Below, piece after piece: positions 28,419 through 37,645 of a stretch of 64,000 bases of DNA. Under the pieces are notes generated by a model. It saw only the letters and a list, made by a program, of their open reading frames with translations, was not told the origin of the DNA and did not search any database. The DNA comes from an uncultured Sutterella sp. (GTDB taxonomy: Bacteria > Pseudomonadota > Gammaproteobacteria > Burkholderiales > Burkholderiaceae_F), in NCBI GenBank assembly GCA_900542805.1, contig UQOW01000002.1, positions 1 to 64,000 on the forward strand, given 5' to 3'. Positions within the stretch are counted from its first letter, which is position 1. Every line of letters starts with the position of its first letter. A program made the translations under genes and the position numbers.

Positions 28419-29498
28419 ATGACAAATAAGAATTCAACGATTTGGCTGGCGCTACCTACGATCATCGCTGTGTGCGGATTACTCGGAATCAGCATCTGTG
28501 TTTTCGGGGCAATTCATGTTTATGTGAGAGATTTAGCGGTTGTAGATAAGATAAAAGTTCTAAAACAAACAAAAATAGCCCTAGAAGAAGAGGTTTTTCG
28601 TTTGACAGAAGAGCAGCGGAAAGCGAGTGAGAGGCTAAGGAAATCAGTTGAAGAATACTCTGTCTTAAATGCACAGCTGTCTGAAGTTGGGTCGACATTT
28701 TCTCAGGTTAAGAAGAGCTTGGCAGATATGGAATCAAAAGTAGCGAAGGGACGCTCTGAAGAAGAACGCCTTACTCTGTCTCGTAAAACATTGGAGGAGG
28801 ATCTTGAATCCCTCACTCACAATAAAGCTGTGCTGGCCAAGGAAATCGCTTCCATGAGAGAACAGCGAGAGGCTTTGAGACCAGCTCAACTGAAGTATCA
28901 GGCTCTTAAGCAAGACAATGATTTAGCAGAAGGGAAGCAGGCAACACTTCAATCTCAGGTAATCAATCTGCAACAGAAACTAGGGGATATTCAGGCCAAG
29001 TATTCGATGCTTCAAACAGATTATTCTAGGTTACAAGCGGATTTATCTGTGAGTAAGAATGCTATGGAGAGTAGTGGCATCACCCTTCGTGAAGCCAAGA
29101 AACAGATTAAGTATTTGTCGGAGGAAGAAACTCGCCTGCAGAAGGAAAATGATTCGTTGAATGCTCAATTAGAGGTGAAGAGCCAGGAACTTAAAACCTA
29201 TGAGGTGGCAATTGAAAAGGCGGTTGTCCGACTCAAGCAGGCAGAAGCATCGCAGTCAGCCCTGAACGATTTCAATGGTTACATGTCTCAACTATCTTCG
29301 CTTGTGGGCAAATACAACGCCGATGCGGATGCAATAAGATCCGTAATCAATGACCTTAAGGGGCTAGGTTCGCAGTTGCAGGATGCATTTAAGGATATCA
29401 ATAGTGGTATTCCAGCAATTTCTCAAGATTCACAGACGCACAGAAAAACTATACCGCAGAAGCAGAAAGAGGATAAGAAGGAGAGCATGAATGATTGA
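28419..29498 (+). CDS. Membrane-anchored coiled-coil protein of the CoCoNuT-like operon
   Basis: 359 aa. One hydrophobic segment near residues 8-33 ('LALPTIIAVCGLLGISICVF') is followed by almost continuous heptad-type coiled coil rich in Lys, Glu, Gln and Leu to about residue 290, then a short disordered, lysine-rich tail. No enzyme motif is seen. It lies 3 bp after the helicase stop and overlaps the following gene by 8 bp. A scaffold or sensor role at the membrane is inferred from architecture only. Confidence 0.8.
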   Translation: MTNKNSTIWLALPTIIAVCGLLGISICVFGAIHVYVRDLAVVDKIKVLKQTKIALEEEVFRLTEEQRKASERLRKSVEEYSVLNAQLSEVGSTFSQVKKSLADMESKVAKGRSEEERLTLSRKTLEEDLESLTHNKAVLAKEIASMREQREALRPAQLKYQALKQDNDLAEGKQATLQSQVINLQQKLGDIQAKYSMLQTDYSRLQADLSVSKNAMESSGITLREAKKQIKYLSEEETRLQKENDSLNAQLEVKSQELKTYEVAIEKAVVRLKQAEASQSALNDFNGYMSQLSSLVGKYNADADAIRSVINDLKGLGSQLQDAFKDINSGIPAISQDSQTHRKTIPQKQKEDKKESMND

Positions 29499-31646
29499 AA
29501 TGTCGTTTTACATCACAATACTTCTTGGTTCTGTGATCTTATTGTTTGCTTCTGCTGCAGCAATAGGCTATCTGCATTGGAAAGCCGATCAGCGCAATCA
29601 TTACATTGCATCTAATTTTCAGACTATGGCTGATGCTTCTGATGCCGTTGAACGCAAGAAGGAAGAACTCAAATCCTTAGATCAACAGGTGGAGCAGGTT
29701 AAGACGGAGCTTTCCAGTAAAACAGAACGACTCGAACAACTTCAAAAATTGAATGCGGAATTGAGCGAAGCAGAACGCCAACTCATTTCTCGGCAAGATG
29801 CCTTGGAACAGGCTAATAAAGCGACAGCGGAGCTTGCTGTGGCTCAGGACGAAATGAACCGTGTTCAGCAAGTTAGAGACAAACTGAAGAGTGAAATATC
29901 TCAACTGGAACAGGATCATAGTAGTAAATCACTATTAGTTCGTGATCTTAATAATCAACTTCACGTGAAACAAGGAATGCTGGACCAGTCAGTGGCTACA
30001 TTAGGGCAGTTGAAGGCTCAGACGATAGCTGTTAAGTCAGAGAAGGATGGCTACGAGGACCTGATTAAAAAACTCAAGGAAGAACGAGAGAAGGCTCAGC
30101 TTGCTGTACAAACCGCCTCGGAGGCACAGCACAAGGCTGAGAATGAACTCCAAATAATTCGCCACGACCTAGAAGTATTGCAACAGAGAAAAGAACAGAT
30201 AGAGGCGGAAAATCTAGAAGAAAAAGAAAGAGAACTTCACAGTGCGGCCGCGGAACTTGAAGTAACCCGGCGGGCGATATCTGAAGCTAATGAGTCCTTG
30301 AATCGAATCAACCTGAGTATTTCTCAGAAAGAAGAAGTGGAAAGGGACATCGTGCAGGCCAAGGAAACGTTGAATGACCTAAGGAGGGAGCGGGATTCTT
30401 TGGCCGAATCCAAAGCAGATAAAGAGGTCGAGCTACAGAAGATTTCAGCAGAAGTACTTCGTTTGCGTGGGACCCTTAATGATGGAACTCAACAAGAGGA
30501 TTTTTTCAGCGATTTGAAGCGTGAACCAGAAGTAATTAAGGGTATCCTACGTAGACCGGATAATAAAGAGAGCGAAAGTAATACACTTGAAAATTTCTAT
30601 CGTGAACTGACGGATGCTGGATATATTTTTAATAAGCGCACAATCCGATCGTTTCATACTGCGCTTAAGTGTCAATCCATCAATCCGCTTACGGTTTTGG
30701 CCGGAGTATCTGGAACGGGGAAGACTCTTTTGCCAATCCTTTACTCGCGCTATATGGGAATGTTGCAATTGATTATTTCTGTACAGCCTCGTTGGGATTC
30801 GCCGCAGGATTTATTTGGTTTCTACAACTATCTCGAGCGTCAATACAAGGCTACGGAACTGTCAAGGCTCTTGTGGGCCTATAAAAAAGCAAAAAATGAA
30901 CAGGCGGAACTTAATGAAGTAATGACGATGGTTCTTTTTGATGAAATGAATCTGGCTAGGACTGAGTACTATTTCAGCGATTTCCTATCCAAACTGGAAC
31001 TCCGTCGAGCCCAGGCAACCGACGCTGAAATACGTCTTGACACTGTTCAAGAGACAATTAGTTTACCTATCCCATCCAATATGCTGATGATTGGCACAAT
31101 GAACGAAGACGAAAGCACTCAAACACTTTCTGATAAGGTGTTGGATCGGGCTAATGTGTTGAGATTTGGAAAACCCAAAAGCGTTTTCGAGGGAGCGCAT
31201 CTTAAGAAGATGTCCTCACCAAATACTATTGTTTCCAAATCCGTTTGGGACAAGTGGTGCCAGAATCGCACGCTAGATTCCTCCTCTCAAAATATAGTCA
31301 CCCAATTATAGTCACCCAATGGATTCAGCAACTTAACACTGCAATGGAATGGGTAGGCAGGCCATTTGGTTACCGAGTTCAGGAGGCCATGTTCGATTAC
31401 GTTCGCTTGTATCCAGATCAAAGTCAGTCAGGATTTCGGGTGGCTTTTGCTGATCAGATTGAACAGAAGATTCTTCCGAAAATGCGCGGACTTGATGCCT
31501 CTTCTTCGGAATACGATCGATGCTTTAGTGAGATATCTAGGGTGATTGACGAAACAAAGGATAAGGAGTTGGCAGATACCCTTGATTCGGCAGGACGCAT
31601 GGCTCGAGAACAAGGTCTATTTGTTTGGTCGGGTGTAGTTCGTTAA
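29491..31646 (+). pseudogene. McrB-like AAA+ GTPase with TM anchor and coiled coil, frameshifted
   Basis: As read, the frame stops at 31311 (606 aa) and the remainder continues in another frame to 31646. Removing one copy of the 14-bp tandem repeat at 31293-31320 restores a single 713-aa protein. Architecture: a transmembrane helix at about residues 5-28, coiled coil to about 340, then an McrB-family AAA+ domain with Walker A 'GVSGTGKT', 'QPRWDSPQDLFGFYNYLE', Walker B with the McrB signature 'VLFDEMNLARTEYYFSDFL' and sensor 'MIGTMNEDESTQTLSDKVLD'. The restored C-terminus has 'IQQLNTAMEWVGRPFGYRVQ', typical of the McrB end. McrB-type GTPases assemble into hexamers and drive an McrC partner, encoded next. 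The McrB part identifies this operon as type IV-restriction-like; coiled-coil fusion points to CoCoNuT (CnuB). Confidence 0.85.
31293..31320 (+). repeat. Perfect 14-bp tandem duplication that breaks the McrB-like gene
   Basis: TATAGTCACCCAAT occurs twice head to tail. Fourteen bases shift the frame and bring the TAG at 31309-31311 into frame. Deleting one copy joins the two McrB halves exactly ('NIVTQ' to 'WIQQLNTAM'). Confidence 0.97.
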
Positions 31647-31662
31647 TCAAGAGAAAAAGACA

Positions 31663-33309
31663 GTGCTGATGATTCACTATTTTCGATATCCGTGGGATGT
31701 CTGTGGGGGGGCAGCTACAGCAATGCCTATTGATGCCCTACACTGGTCTTCTGCTGGGTTACTGAAAGTTCCTGTCAGTTGTCGGCTTAGGTTCCCTGAT
31801 AAAACTATGCAGTCTGCGCGTGTTGGGAATCCGCGTGTTGGGAATCTTTATTTCACACTGTCCATGCCGTTTAACGAGGGAGCTTTCAAACTGAACATCA
31901 GGGAAGAGACTTATTCGAAAGAAGTTGAATACAAAATGACCGGACCAGCTGCATTTGGTCAACGCGACTTAATCAGCGGAAAGACAGTTCGGGATTCTGT
32001 ACTTTACAAAACAATTCTTTCTTGGTCTTCTTTTTTTGATGAATGTCTAGTTGGGAATCAAGCTGCAGATAACTTTCGGTTAACGTGGGACAGTGTTTCA
32101 CAAAAAATCGAAGAGATTCAGCGAAATTCTAATGAGCCTCAGATGTCTCTAGTCGTTCGAATTTCTAAAGATCTCGGGAAGACGATTGGAGAATTTGCAA
32201 AGGGGCTTCGCCGTGTTTTGACTCGGGAGCGTCGGATGATGCAGGCTGACAGAACTGAGGAATTCGATACAGCTTGCATTGACTGGTACGTCAGACAACC
32301 TGGCTTTACGGCTTTGGAAAAGGCCGCGTACAACCACCAGAAACTAAAGGCTGTTGCCCGCAAGAACTATGTAGATACGCTGGAAAATCGCGTTCTTAAG
32401 GATTTCTTGAAACGTTGCAAGACCGAGGTAGAAGTATATCTTTTATCCTGTACAAAGGAGCAGCGCCAATCTACACGTGCCAAGACGGTTCGATTTTTCG
32501 GAAGGCAATGTCAGAGTTTGCTTGAGTTGCCGGTGTTTGAAGTGATATCTTCTGTATATGGGCTTGTAGAGCCGAATTACGCATTGCAGGGCGATTCGCG
32601 TTACCGAAAGATTTGGAAGTATTACTGCCAATTGTTGAGGAAACAGAAGGCTTACGATTATTTGTGGATATGGCAATCCCAGGTCTGGTCTGATGCAGTA
32701 GCCCTCAGTATTGGCGTGGCTATGAATCGTTTGCTTCATGAATGCAATAAGTCAGATTACGATTGGACAATTTCAGAAATCGGTAGGGCAGACCCCTTAA
32801 TCGGTATGGAGCAGCGGGAGGGGCATCGGCTTGATACAAGCTCTATTCCCGGACCGTTTATTATTAAACCCAAGAATCAAGATTTGGATCACGCATCTGT
32901 TCTAGAGATAGTTCCGAGAAATCAGATTGATGAATATATTAGGTTGTCTTCTGTGATACCTGCATTAATGCTGAGAGATTCATTTGCCGATTTAACGCTT
33001 ATATTTACTCCATTGGATTCTAAACGAAAACCATCTGTACTTTTCTGTTGGTCATGTCATTGCATTGCCGATGGAGAAGCAAATAAACAAGAGATGCAAA
33101 ATCATATGGAGAGGGCAATTGATCGGTTGAATATCAGTAAGAAAGCAAGAGCATTTGGAGTTGCGTTTATAAGTGCTAGAGAACTTGATTTGGATGCTAA
33201 TCCGCAGAAATCCTTCGTATTGCCACTAAGTATAGATGTCAGTGATTGGTCAATGAATATCGATAAGATTAATTGGGCTCTTCAGGAATTGATAGGAGAG
33301 ATTCTCTGA
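31663..33309 (+). CDS. DUF2357/McrC-like protein of the CoCoNuT-like operon
   Basis: 548 aa, encoded 16 bp after the restored McrB stop, in the place where McrC is expected. The middle contains 'NYVDTLENRVLKDFLKRCKT', the McrC/DUF2357-type segment ('DTxENR'), and 'KIWKYYCQLLRKQKAYDYLW'. The N-terminal 200 residues are rich in beta strands and could bind a nucleic-acid or protein ligand. A clear PD-(D/E)xK nuclease core could not be located at the C-terminus, so nuclease activity is uncertain. The start is GTG or a nearby ATG. The stop codon shares one base with the start of the next gene, indicating translational coupling. A short in-frame duplication repeats 'RVGN' near residues 52-61. Confidence 0.72.
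   Translation: MLMIHYFRYPWDVCGGAATAMPIDALHWSSAGLLKVPVSCRLRFPDKTMQSARVGNPRVGNLYFTLSMPFNEGAFKLNIREETYSKEVEYKMTGPAAFGQRDLISGKTVRDSVLYKTILSWSSFFDECLVGNQAADNFRLTWDSVSQKIEEIQRNSNEPQMSLVVRISKDLGKTIGEFAKGLRRVLTRERRMMQADRTEEFDTACIDWYVRQPGFTALEKAAYNHQKLKAVARKNYVDTLENRVLKDFLKRCKTEVEVYLLSCTKEQRQSTRAKTVRFFGRQCQSLLELPVFEVISSVYGLVEPNYALQGDSRYRKIWKYYCQLLRKQKAYDYLWIWQSQVWSDAVALSIGVAMNRLLHECNKSDYDWTISEIGRADPLIGMEQREGHRLDTSSIPGPFIIKPKNQDLDHASVLEIVPRNQIDEYIRLSSVIPALMLRDSFADLTLIFTPLDSKRKPSVLFCWSCHCIADGEANKQEMQNHMERAIDRLNISKKARAFGVAFISARELDLDANPQKSFVLPLSIDVSDWSMNIDKINWALQELIGEIL
31817..31846 (+). repeat. Perfect 15-bp tandem duplication, in frame
   Basis: CGCGTGTTGGGAATC is present twice in tandem, encoding the repeated residues RVGNP-RVGNL. 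The reading frame is kept. It is the second short tandem duplication within about 500 bp, suggesting the same slippage-type mutational process. Confidence 0.95.
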
Positions 33310-35915
33310 TGGATGTATGTAAGGGGATTAATGCATTTGGCTTTAACGATTCGGTTGATGGCCAGAACGTCTCTGACATTGCTAATCGCCCTGCATCGGT
33401 TATATTGCCTTCTGAAAGATCTTCCGAGAGTCAGATTCGAGTGGGAAAAGATGCTGATGAAAGTCGGATTGAAATTGGCTGTCATTGGCCGTTAGAAAGC
33501 CAAATGACGTCAAAGCCAAATAGTTTTCATCGGTTGCCTGTTAGTCTTGTTTGGGAAAACTTTGTCAATAATAAAGATAGAAGAGGCCGTTTTGGGACAT
33601 TCTATGCTGAGGAAATACTGAAGGCTCACATTGATTCTGTTTGCCCACCCTCGGAGTCTAATCAAATTTTTCGTGTTATTTCTATTCCAAACTCTTTAGG
33701 GACATCAGCAAGAGAACGTTTGCTTAGGACGTTTGGAGTCTATCGGAGTCAAGTACACCTTCTTTGGCGTCCGATTGCTGCTGTACTTGGCTGGTTATCT
33801 AAACTAAATCGAAGTGACTTTCCGACCAATGAACAAGGAGGCTGGGTAGGGGTTTGTTACCTCGGAACAGATGGCTTTGAATTTACACGAGTACGATTAG
33901 ATTTGAGTAATCCAGATTATGTGATTCCTGTAAGAGATCGCCCAAAAGCTTCGGAAGAAATTCAACTTAATGGGTTTGATTTGGCTGGTAGTTTGGGTGC
34001 GGATTTGGGTTGGACAAGCGAACAGTCACTTATGTGGCAAGGATTGTTGCGCTTGCCAGATGTTTGGAATCGGATTCGCCAGAAATCTAGTCCCGATGAA
34101 GCCGTTTTGTGGTCGACAGGCAACCATTGGGCTGTTTATTCCCCAGTGCTGCCCAAGCAAGAGGATTATGGCTCAAAAGTGTATGTGCCACCGTCTGATA
34201 ACGGAGGTTATACAGTTCCCTGGGTGTGGCAGTTAACTCAGCGTTCGTCCAAATTGGTTAATCAGGGACGGTGGACTGATGTCATCATGGGAATGGCTAA
34301 AAAAGCCTTCAAGGTTCAGGGGCAATGGGACACAGAGGCTTGTTATGGAATTATTATTTGCGGAGCACTAGCCCCAAATATCACAAACGCAGTGCCAGCA
34401 TGGGTTAGGCTCTTGGCCCAATCGTTTCAATTCCGTACGACTTTTATACCACAAGTTAAATCCATCAGTATTGTACTTTCTTCTGACTTGATATCTCTTG
34501 GTGCTAATGTTTTTGGCACTCGAGTCCTCAATAACAGGAAGAACGGAAAAGATGTTCCAACGTATTTGGATGTTTTGCCACAGATTAGCCTCTATGTGTC
34601 AAATGGGGAAGAATTAATATGGCAAAACCTATTTAATACGAGTACTTGTCGTGGAGATGAGACGGAAAAAAACACGTTGGATCTGTTCTCATTACGCCGA
34701 AATAGTTCAATTGTTGATATTTGGCTTCAAATGTCTGATGAAGATTCGGATGAGAAAAAAGTTGACGCAGACAATCTGGAAGCCTCACCGTATCGTTTTA
34801 GCCGAGTGTCCTTTGAAAAGACATATCCGAATGATATTCCACTGTTCCTAGAGGCTTCGATGCAACCATCAAGCGGATTCGCAACTGTGATGTTCAAACC
34901 AAAAGAAGAAAGATTCAATGACATACTACGCCAGGAAGGCGTGCGGCTGAACTTTGAAGAAATGGTGGTTAAACGCGAGAGTGAACTTCCAGTTGTAAAA
35001 CGCTCATATCCGCCTGATAGCACTAGAAAACTTATCGACAAGAAAATGCTTTCAGGGGTTCGTTATTGGGATACATTCATTGAGAGTTTTCAGCGCTACT
35101 TAGATTCTGCAGATACCAAAAATCTTGCTTCTTGTCTACGGCGAAATCTGAAAGTTCCGGGAAAAGATATCCAGTACGTTATTAATGAGCGAGGGGAGCA
35201 ACATCTATTATCTGAAAAGATGATTAACCAACTCATTGAATTAATTGAAAATGGGTATGAACGAGACTCAAAGTGGATTTGTGTTTCTTCATGGCTGTGG
35301 GAGGCTTGCCCGAAGGACGTAAGATATGAGTTGCGCAATATGATGTTGCATCAGAAGCCTAATGTTCTCAATATAGGTTATGCAGCTCGTGTGGCATTAT
35401 GTTCAGAAGATTATGTGGCAGTTATTGATTCTAGTCTGCGTCATATAAAGAAAAATCAGATCTTTAAGCCTAACCTAGCAAAGGCATTAACCTGGATGCT
35501 TGATTTTAAGCCTAAAGCCATTGAAGAACTGTCGCATTCGATGAAGTACATTTATGAACTGGAATACGAACTGGAAAGATATACAAAACAATATCACTTG
35601 ACGCCCTTCGATGATATGAAATTTTCCACTTTTCAGTGGTATCCAGGTTTATTGGCCTGCCTTCTGAAAATACGTAGGTTTCAAGAAGACTTTTTACGGA
35701 AAGACGAAGATGTTGTGAGGATTTGTGGAGAGTTGGATAGCCTTTGGGCTGCCTTTGAAACATTTACACGGTATAGCAGAAGAAAAACTCGAGTAATTAA
35801 AAATTACAAGATACTCGGCCCTTACTATCAAGCGATTAAGGATTATCTGAAGGGATGCGGAAACAATGTTCCAATTATCTCTGAGGATTTGGATGAGGGG
35901 GATGAGGATGAGTAG
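33309..35915 (+). CDS. Hsp70-like (actin-fold) ATPase of the CoCoNuT-like operon
   Basis: 868 aa from the ATG that overlaps the previous stop (TGATG). The N-terminal half resembles an Hsp70 ATPase domain: 'LPVSLVWENF', 'IFRVISIPNSLGTSARERLL' followed by 'LLWRPIAAVLGWL' (the counterpart of the Hsp70 'VPAYF...INEPTAAALAY' region), 'WVGVCYLGTDGFEFTRVRLD' as the phosphate-2 strand, and 'GIIICGALAPNITNAVPAWV' as the adenosine motif. The C-terminal half from about residue 600 is helical without recognised domain. RNA-binding Hsp70 homologues are a reported component of CoCoNuT systems. The glycine-rich phosphate loops are degenerate compared with DnaK, so ATPase activity is not assured. Confidence 0.7.
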   Translation: MDVCKGINAFGFNDSVDGQNVSDIANRPASVILPSERSSESQIRVGKDADESRIEIGCHWPLESQMTSKPNSFHRLPVSLVWENFVNNKDRRGRFGTFYAEEILKAHIDSVCPPSESNQIFRVISIPNSLGTSARERLLRTFGVYRSQVHLLWRPIAAVLGWLSKLNRSDFPTNEQGGWVGVCYLGTDGFEFTRVRLDLSNPDYVIPVRDRPKASEEIQLNGFDLAGSLGADLGWTSEQSLMWQGLLRLPDVWNRIRQKSSPDEAVLWSTGNHWAVYSPVLPKQEDYGSKVYVPPSDNGGYTVPWVWQLTQRSSKLVNQGRWTDVIMGMAKKAFKVQGQWDTEACYGIIICGALAPNITNAVPAWVRLLAQSFQFRTTFIPQVKSISIVLSSDLISLGANVFGTRVLNNRKNGKDVPTYLDVLPQISLYVSNGEELIWQNLFNTSTCRGDETEKNTLDLFSLRRNSSIVDIWLQMSDEDSDEKKVDADNLEASPYRFSRVSFEKTYPNDIPLFLEASMQPSSGFATVMFKPKEERFNDILRQEGVRLNFEEMVVKRESELPVVKRSYPPDSTRKLIDKKMLSGVRYWDTFIESFQRYLDSADTKNLASCLRRNLKVPGKDIQYVINERGEQHLLSEKMINQLIELIENGYERDSKWICVSSWLWEACPKDVRYELRNMMLHQKPNVLNIGYAARVALCSEDYVAVIDSSLRHIKKNQIFKPNLAKALTWMLDFKPKAIEELSHSMKYIYELEYELERYTKQYHLTPFDDMKFSTFQWYPGLLACLLKIRRFQEDFLRKDEDVVRICGELDSLWAAFETFTRYSRRKTRVIKNYKILGPYYQAIKDYLKGCGNNVPIISEDLDEGDEDE

Positions 35916-36205
35916 TTTCTTTGTTCGATTTTAAGCTTACTAATAGATGACGTGATTTTGAAAAAAACAATTCAGGTTTGAAAAAAACATCCGAATGCAT
36001 TTATAAATACAAGATTTTTGTATTTCTACATTATGTTCAGTCATGCTTGTGAAATATGAATAAAAATTGCTAATTGATGTTATGACGTCTTAATTATTCT
36101 GACTGAATTTAATGTGATCAGTGCCTTTTAAGTATGACAGTTCTTTTCAGTATTCTAAAAACTTTAATATATTAACTATCTTTCTAATTATTTCTGTTTT
36201 GCAAA
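35916..36205. other. A+T-rich intergenic region
   Basis: 290 bp of markedly A+T-rich sequence with no gene. It separates the CoCoNuT-like operon from the downstream orphan gene and probably holds that gene's promoter; no clear -35/-10 pair or ribosome site was singled out. Confidence 0.6.
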
Positions 36206-36943
36206 ATGTACTCAGTAAACAGTGACTTTTGCTCCAAGGAATTCCTCGATTGTTGGAAGGCTGTAGGCATGCATATTCAAACTTGGGGAGGACGGGAAGT
36301 CAGGTGGATTAAAGCTGACCCATATCCTCCTTATTTGGAGCATTTTTCCTTTTTCTATGGCAATCAGGTGTATTTTGTCCGTATTGAGGATGAGAATCAG
36401 ATATTAGATATACCTGGAACTCAAGAGGGTTTCCTCTCAATCGCCTCTGGCTGGAAAGGTCACGCCTGCCGTATTGTCATGAGGAAGCGGTTGTATAAGG
36501 GATGGAATCCAAAGTATCCAGGATGGGGGCTACAGGACTACCGAACGAATGAATTCATGAATCCTGCTGAGCTAGCCACCGATGAGAAGATTGAAATCGG
36601 AGATTGGGAACTTTTTGATTTTGCTTGCCAAATTGTGCGAGATGACTTGCAAAAGAAAGGATTTAATGTCCTCTCTTCATGTCGGAATCCCACTGTTTAT
36701 CCCTCAATTTGGTTTGAAGGGCCCAATGGACGCGAATGGATTTTAGTCGTTCCAAGCCGTGCTCCGGCGATTGTTGGCGATTTGCCAGAAGGATTTGGGT
36801 CGCTCAAAATGGAACTTACACGACGGGGCTTTTGTGGTCATCTAGCACAAGTATCGTTTGCTTCTTTGAATCCGAACGATAGTCGTCTTATTCGGGGAGA
36901 GGGAGCAGATATCCACTACAAAGGGCTGAGCGCCATCGATTAG
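36206..36943 (+). CDS. Uncharacterised protein at the right end of the defence island
   Basis: 245 aa, not recognised. It has no transmembrane segment or signal peptide. Aromatic and basic residues are frequent, with notable segments 'CRIVMRKRLYKGWNPKYPGW', 'WFEGPNGREWILVVPSRAP' and a C-terminal 'RLIRGEGADIHYKG'. The ATG at 36206 lacks a ribosome site; an ATG at 36269 (MHIQTW) preceded by GAAGG is an alternative start. Base composition is like that of the preceding defence operon and unlike purN, 33 bp downstream, so it probably arrived with the island. Function unknown. Confidence 0.65.
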   Translation: MYSVNSDFCSKEFLDCWKAVGMHIQTWGGREVRWIKADPYPPYLEHFSFFYGNQVYFVRIEDENQILDIPGTQEGFLSIASGWKGHACRIVMRKRLYKGWNPKYPGWGLQDYRTNEFMNPAELATDEKIEIGDWELFDFACQIVRDDLQKKGFNVLSSCRNPTVYPSIWFEGPNGREWILVVPSRAPAIVGDLPEGFGSLKMELTRRGFCGHLAQVSFASLNPNDSRLIRGEGADIHYKGLSAID

Positions 36944-36976
36944 CCTCAGTACGCTTGAATTGAAGATTCTCTACAC

Positions 36977-37633
36977 ATGAAAAACATCGTCATCCTCATC
37001 TCCGGCCGCGGATCAAACTTCGTGGCCATTGCCGAACAGGCAAAAAAAGAGCACTGGGACAAAGAGGGCATTCGCATTGCCCTAGTTGTGAGTAACCGTC
37101 CCGATGCCGCGGGTCTCGCTAAAGCACAAGACCTCGGCATTCCGACGGCTGTCATTGACCACAAAGAATATCCGGACCGCGAAAGCTTCGAGCGCGCCAT
37201 GATTCAGGTTATCGATCCCTTAAATCCCGCGGTGATTGTTTTAGCCGGCTTCATGCGTGTACTAACCGAAGTCTTTATTCATCACTACGAAGGAAAGATT
37301 TTGAATATTCATCCGGCGCTGCTCCCGCTTTTTAAGGGCTTAGATACCCATAAGCGGGCCCTTGAAGCCGGCGTGCGTGTTCACGGCTGCACCGTCCACT
37401 TTGCAAGTTGTGAACTGGACGGTGGTCCCATTGTCGGACAGGCCGTGGTTCCTGTGGTTCCGACCGATACCCCGGAGAAACTCGCAGCCCGGGGACTTAA
37501 ACTGGAGCACGTGCTTTTCCCGCGTTGCGTGCACGCTGTTGCTACCGGCGCTGTGAAATTACAGGACGGTCGCGTTATGATGAGCGCCAAAACAGCGCAA
37601 AACCTTGCTGTTTTCGATAACTTAATCGAGTAA
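36977..37633 (+). CDS. purN: Phosphoribosylglycinamide formyltransferase 1
   Basis: Transfers a formyl group from 10-formyltetrahydrofolate to GAR in purine synthesis; 218 aa, normal length. N-terminal 'VILISGRGSNFVAIAEQAKK' binds the nucleotide substrate. The catalytic region 'ILNIHPALLPLFKGLDTHKR' carries the Asn and His, and 'GCTVHFASCELDGGPIVGQA' carries the catalytic Asp. It is followed 12 bp later by an rRNA methyltransferase gene. It marks the right border of the defence island. Confidence 0.95.
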   Translation: MKNIVILISGRGSNFVAIAEQAKKEHWDKEGIRIALVVSNRPDAAGLAKAQDLGIPTAVIDHKEYPDRESFERAMIQVIDPLNPAVIVLAGFMRVLTEVFIHHYEGKILNIHPALLPLFKGLDTHKRALEAGVRVHGCTVHFASCELDGGPIVGQAVVPVVPTDTPEKLAARGLKLEHVLFPRCVHAVATGAVKLQDGRVMMSAKTAQNLAVFDNLIE

Positions 37634-37645
37634 AGAACGATTCCG

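Noticed and set aside
31245..31646. Independent small gene after the McrB-like ORF
   Set aside because: Its sequence is the C-terminus of McrB in the shifted frame; removing one 14-bp repeat copy joins it to the upstream ORF.
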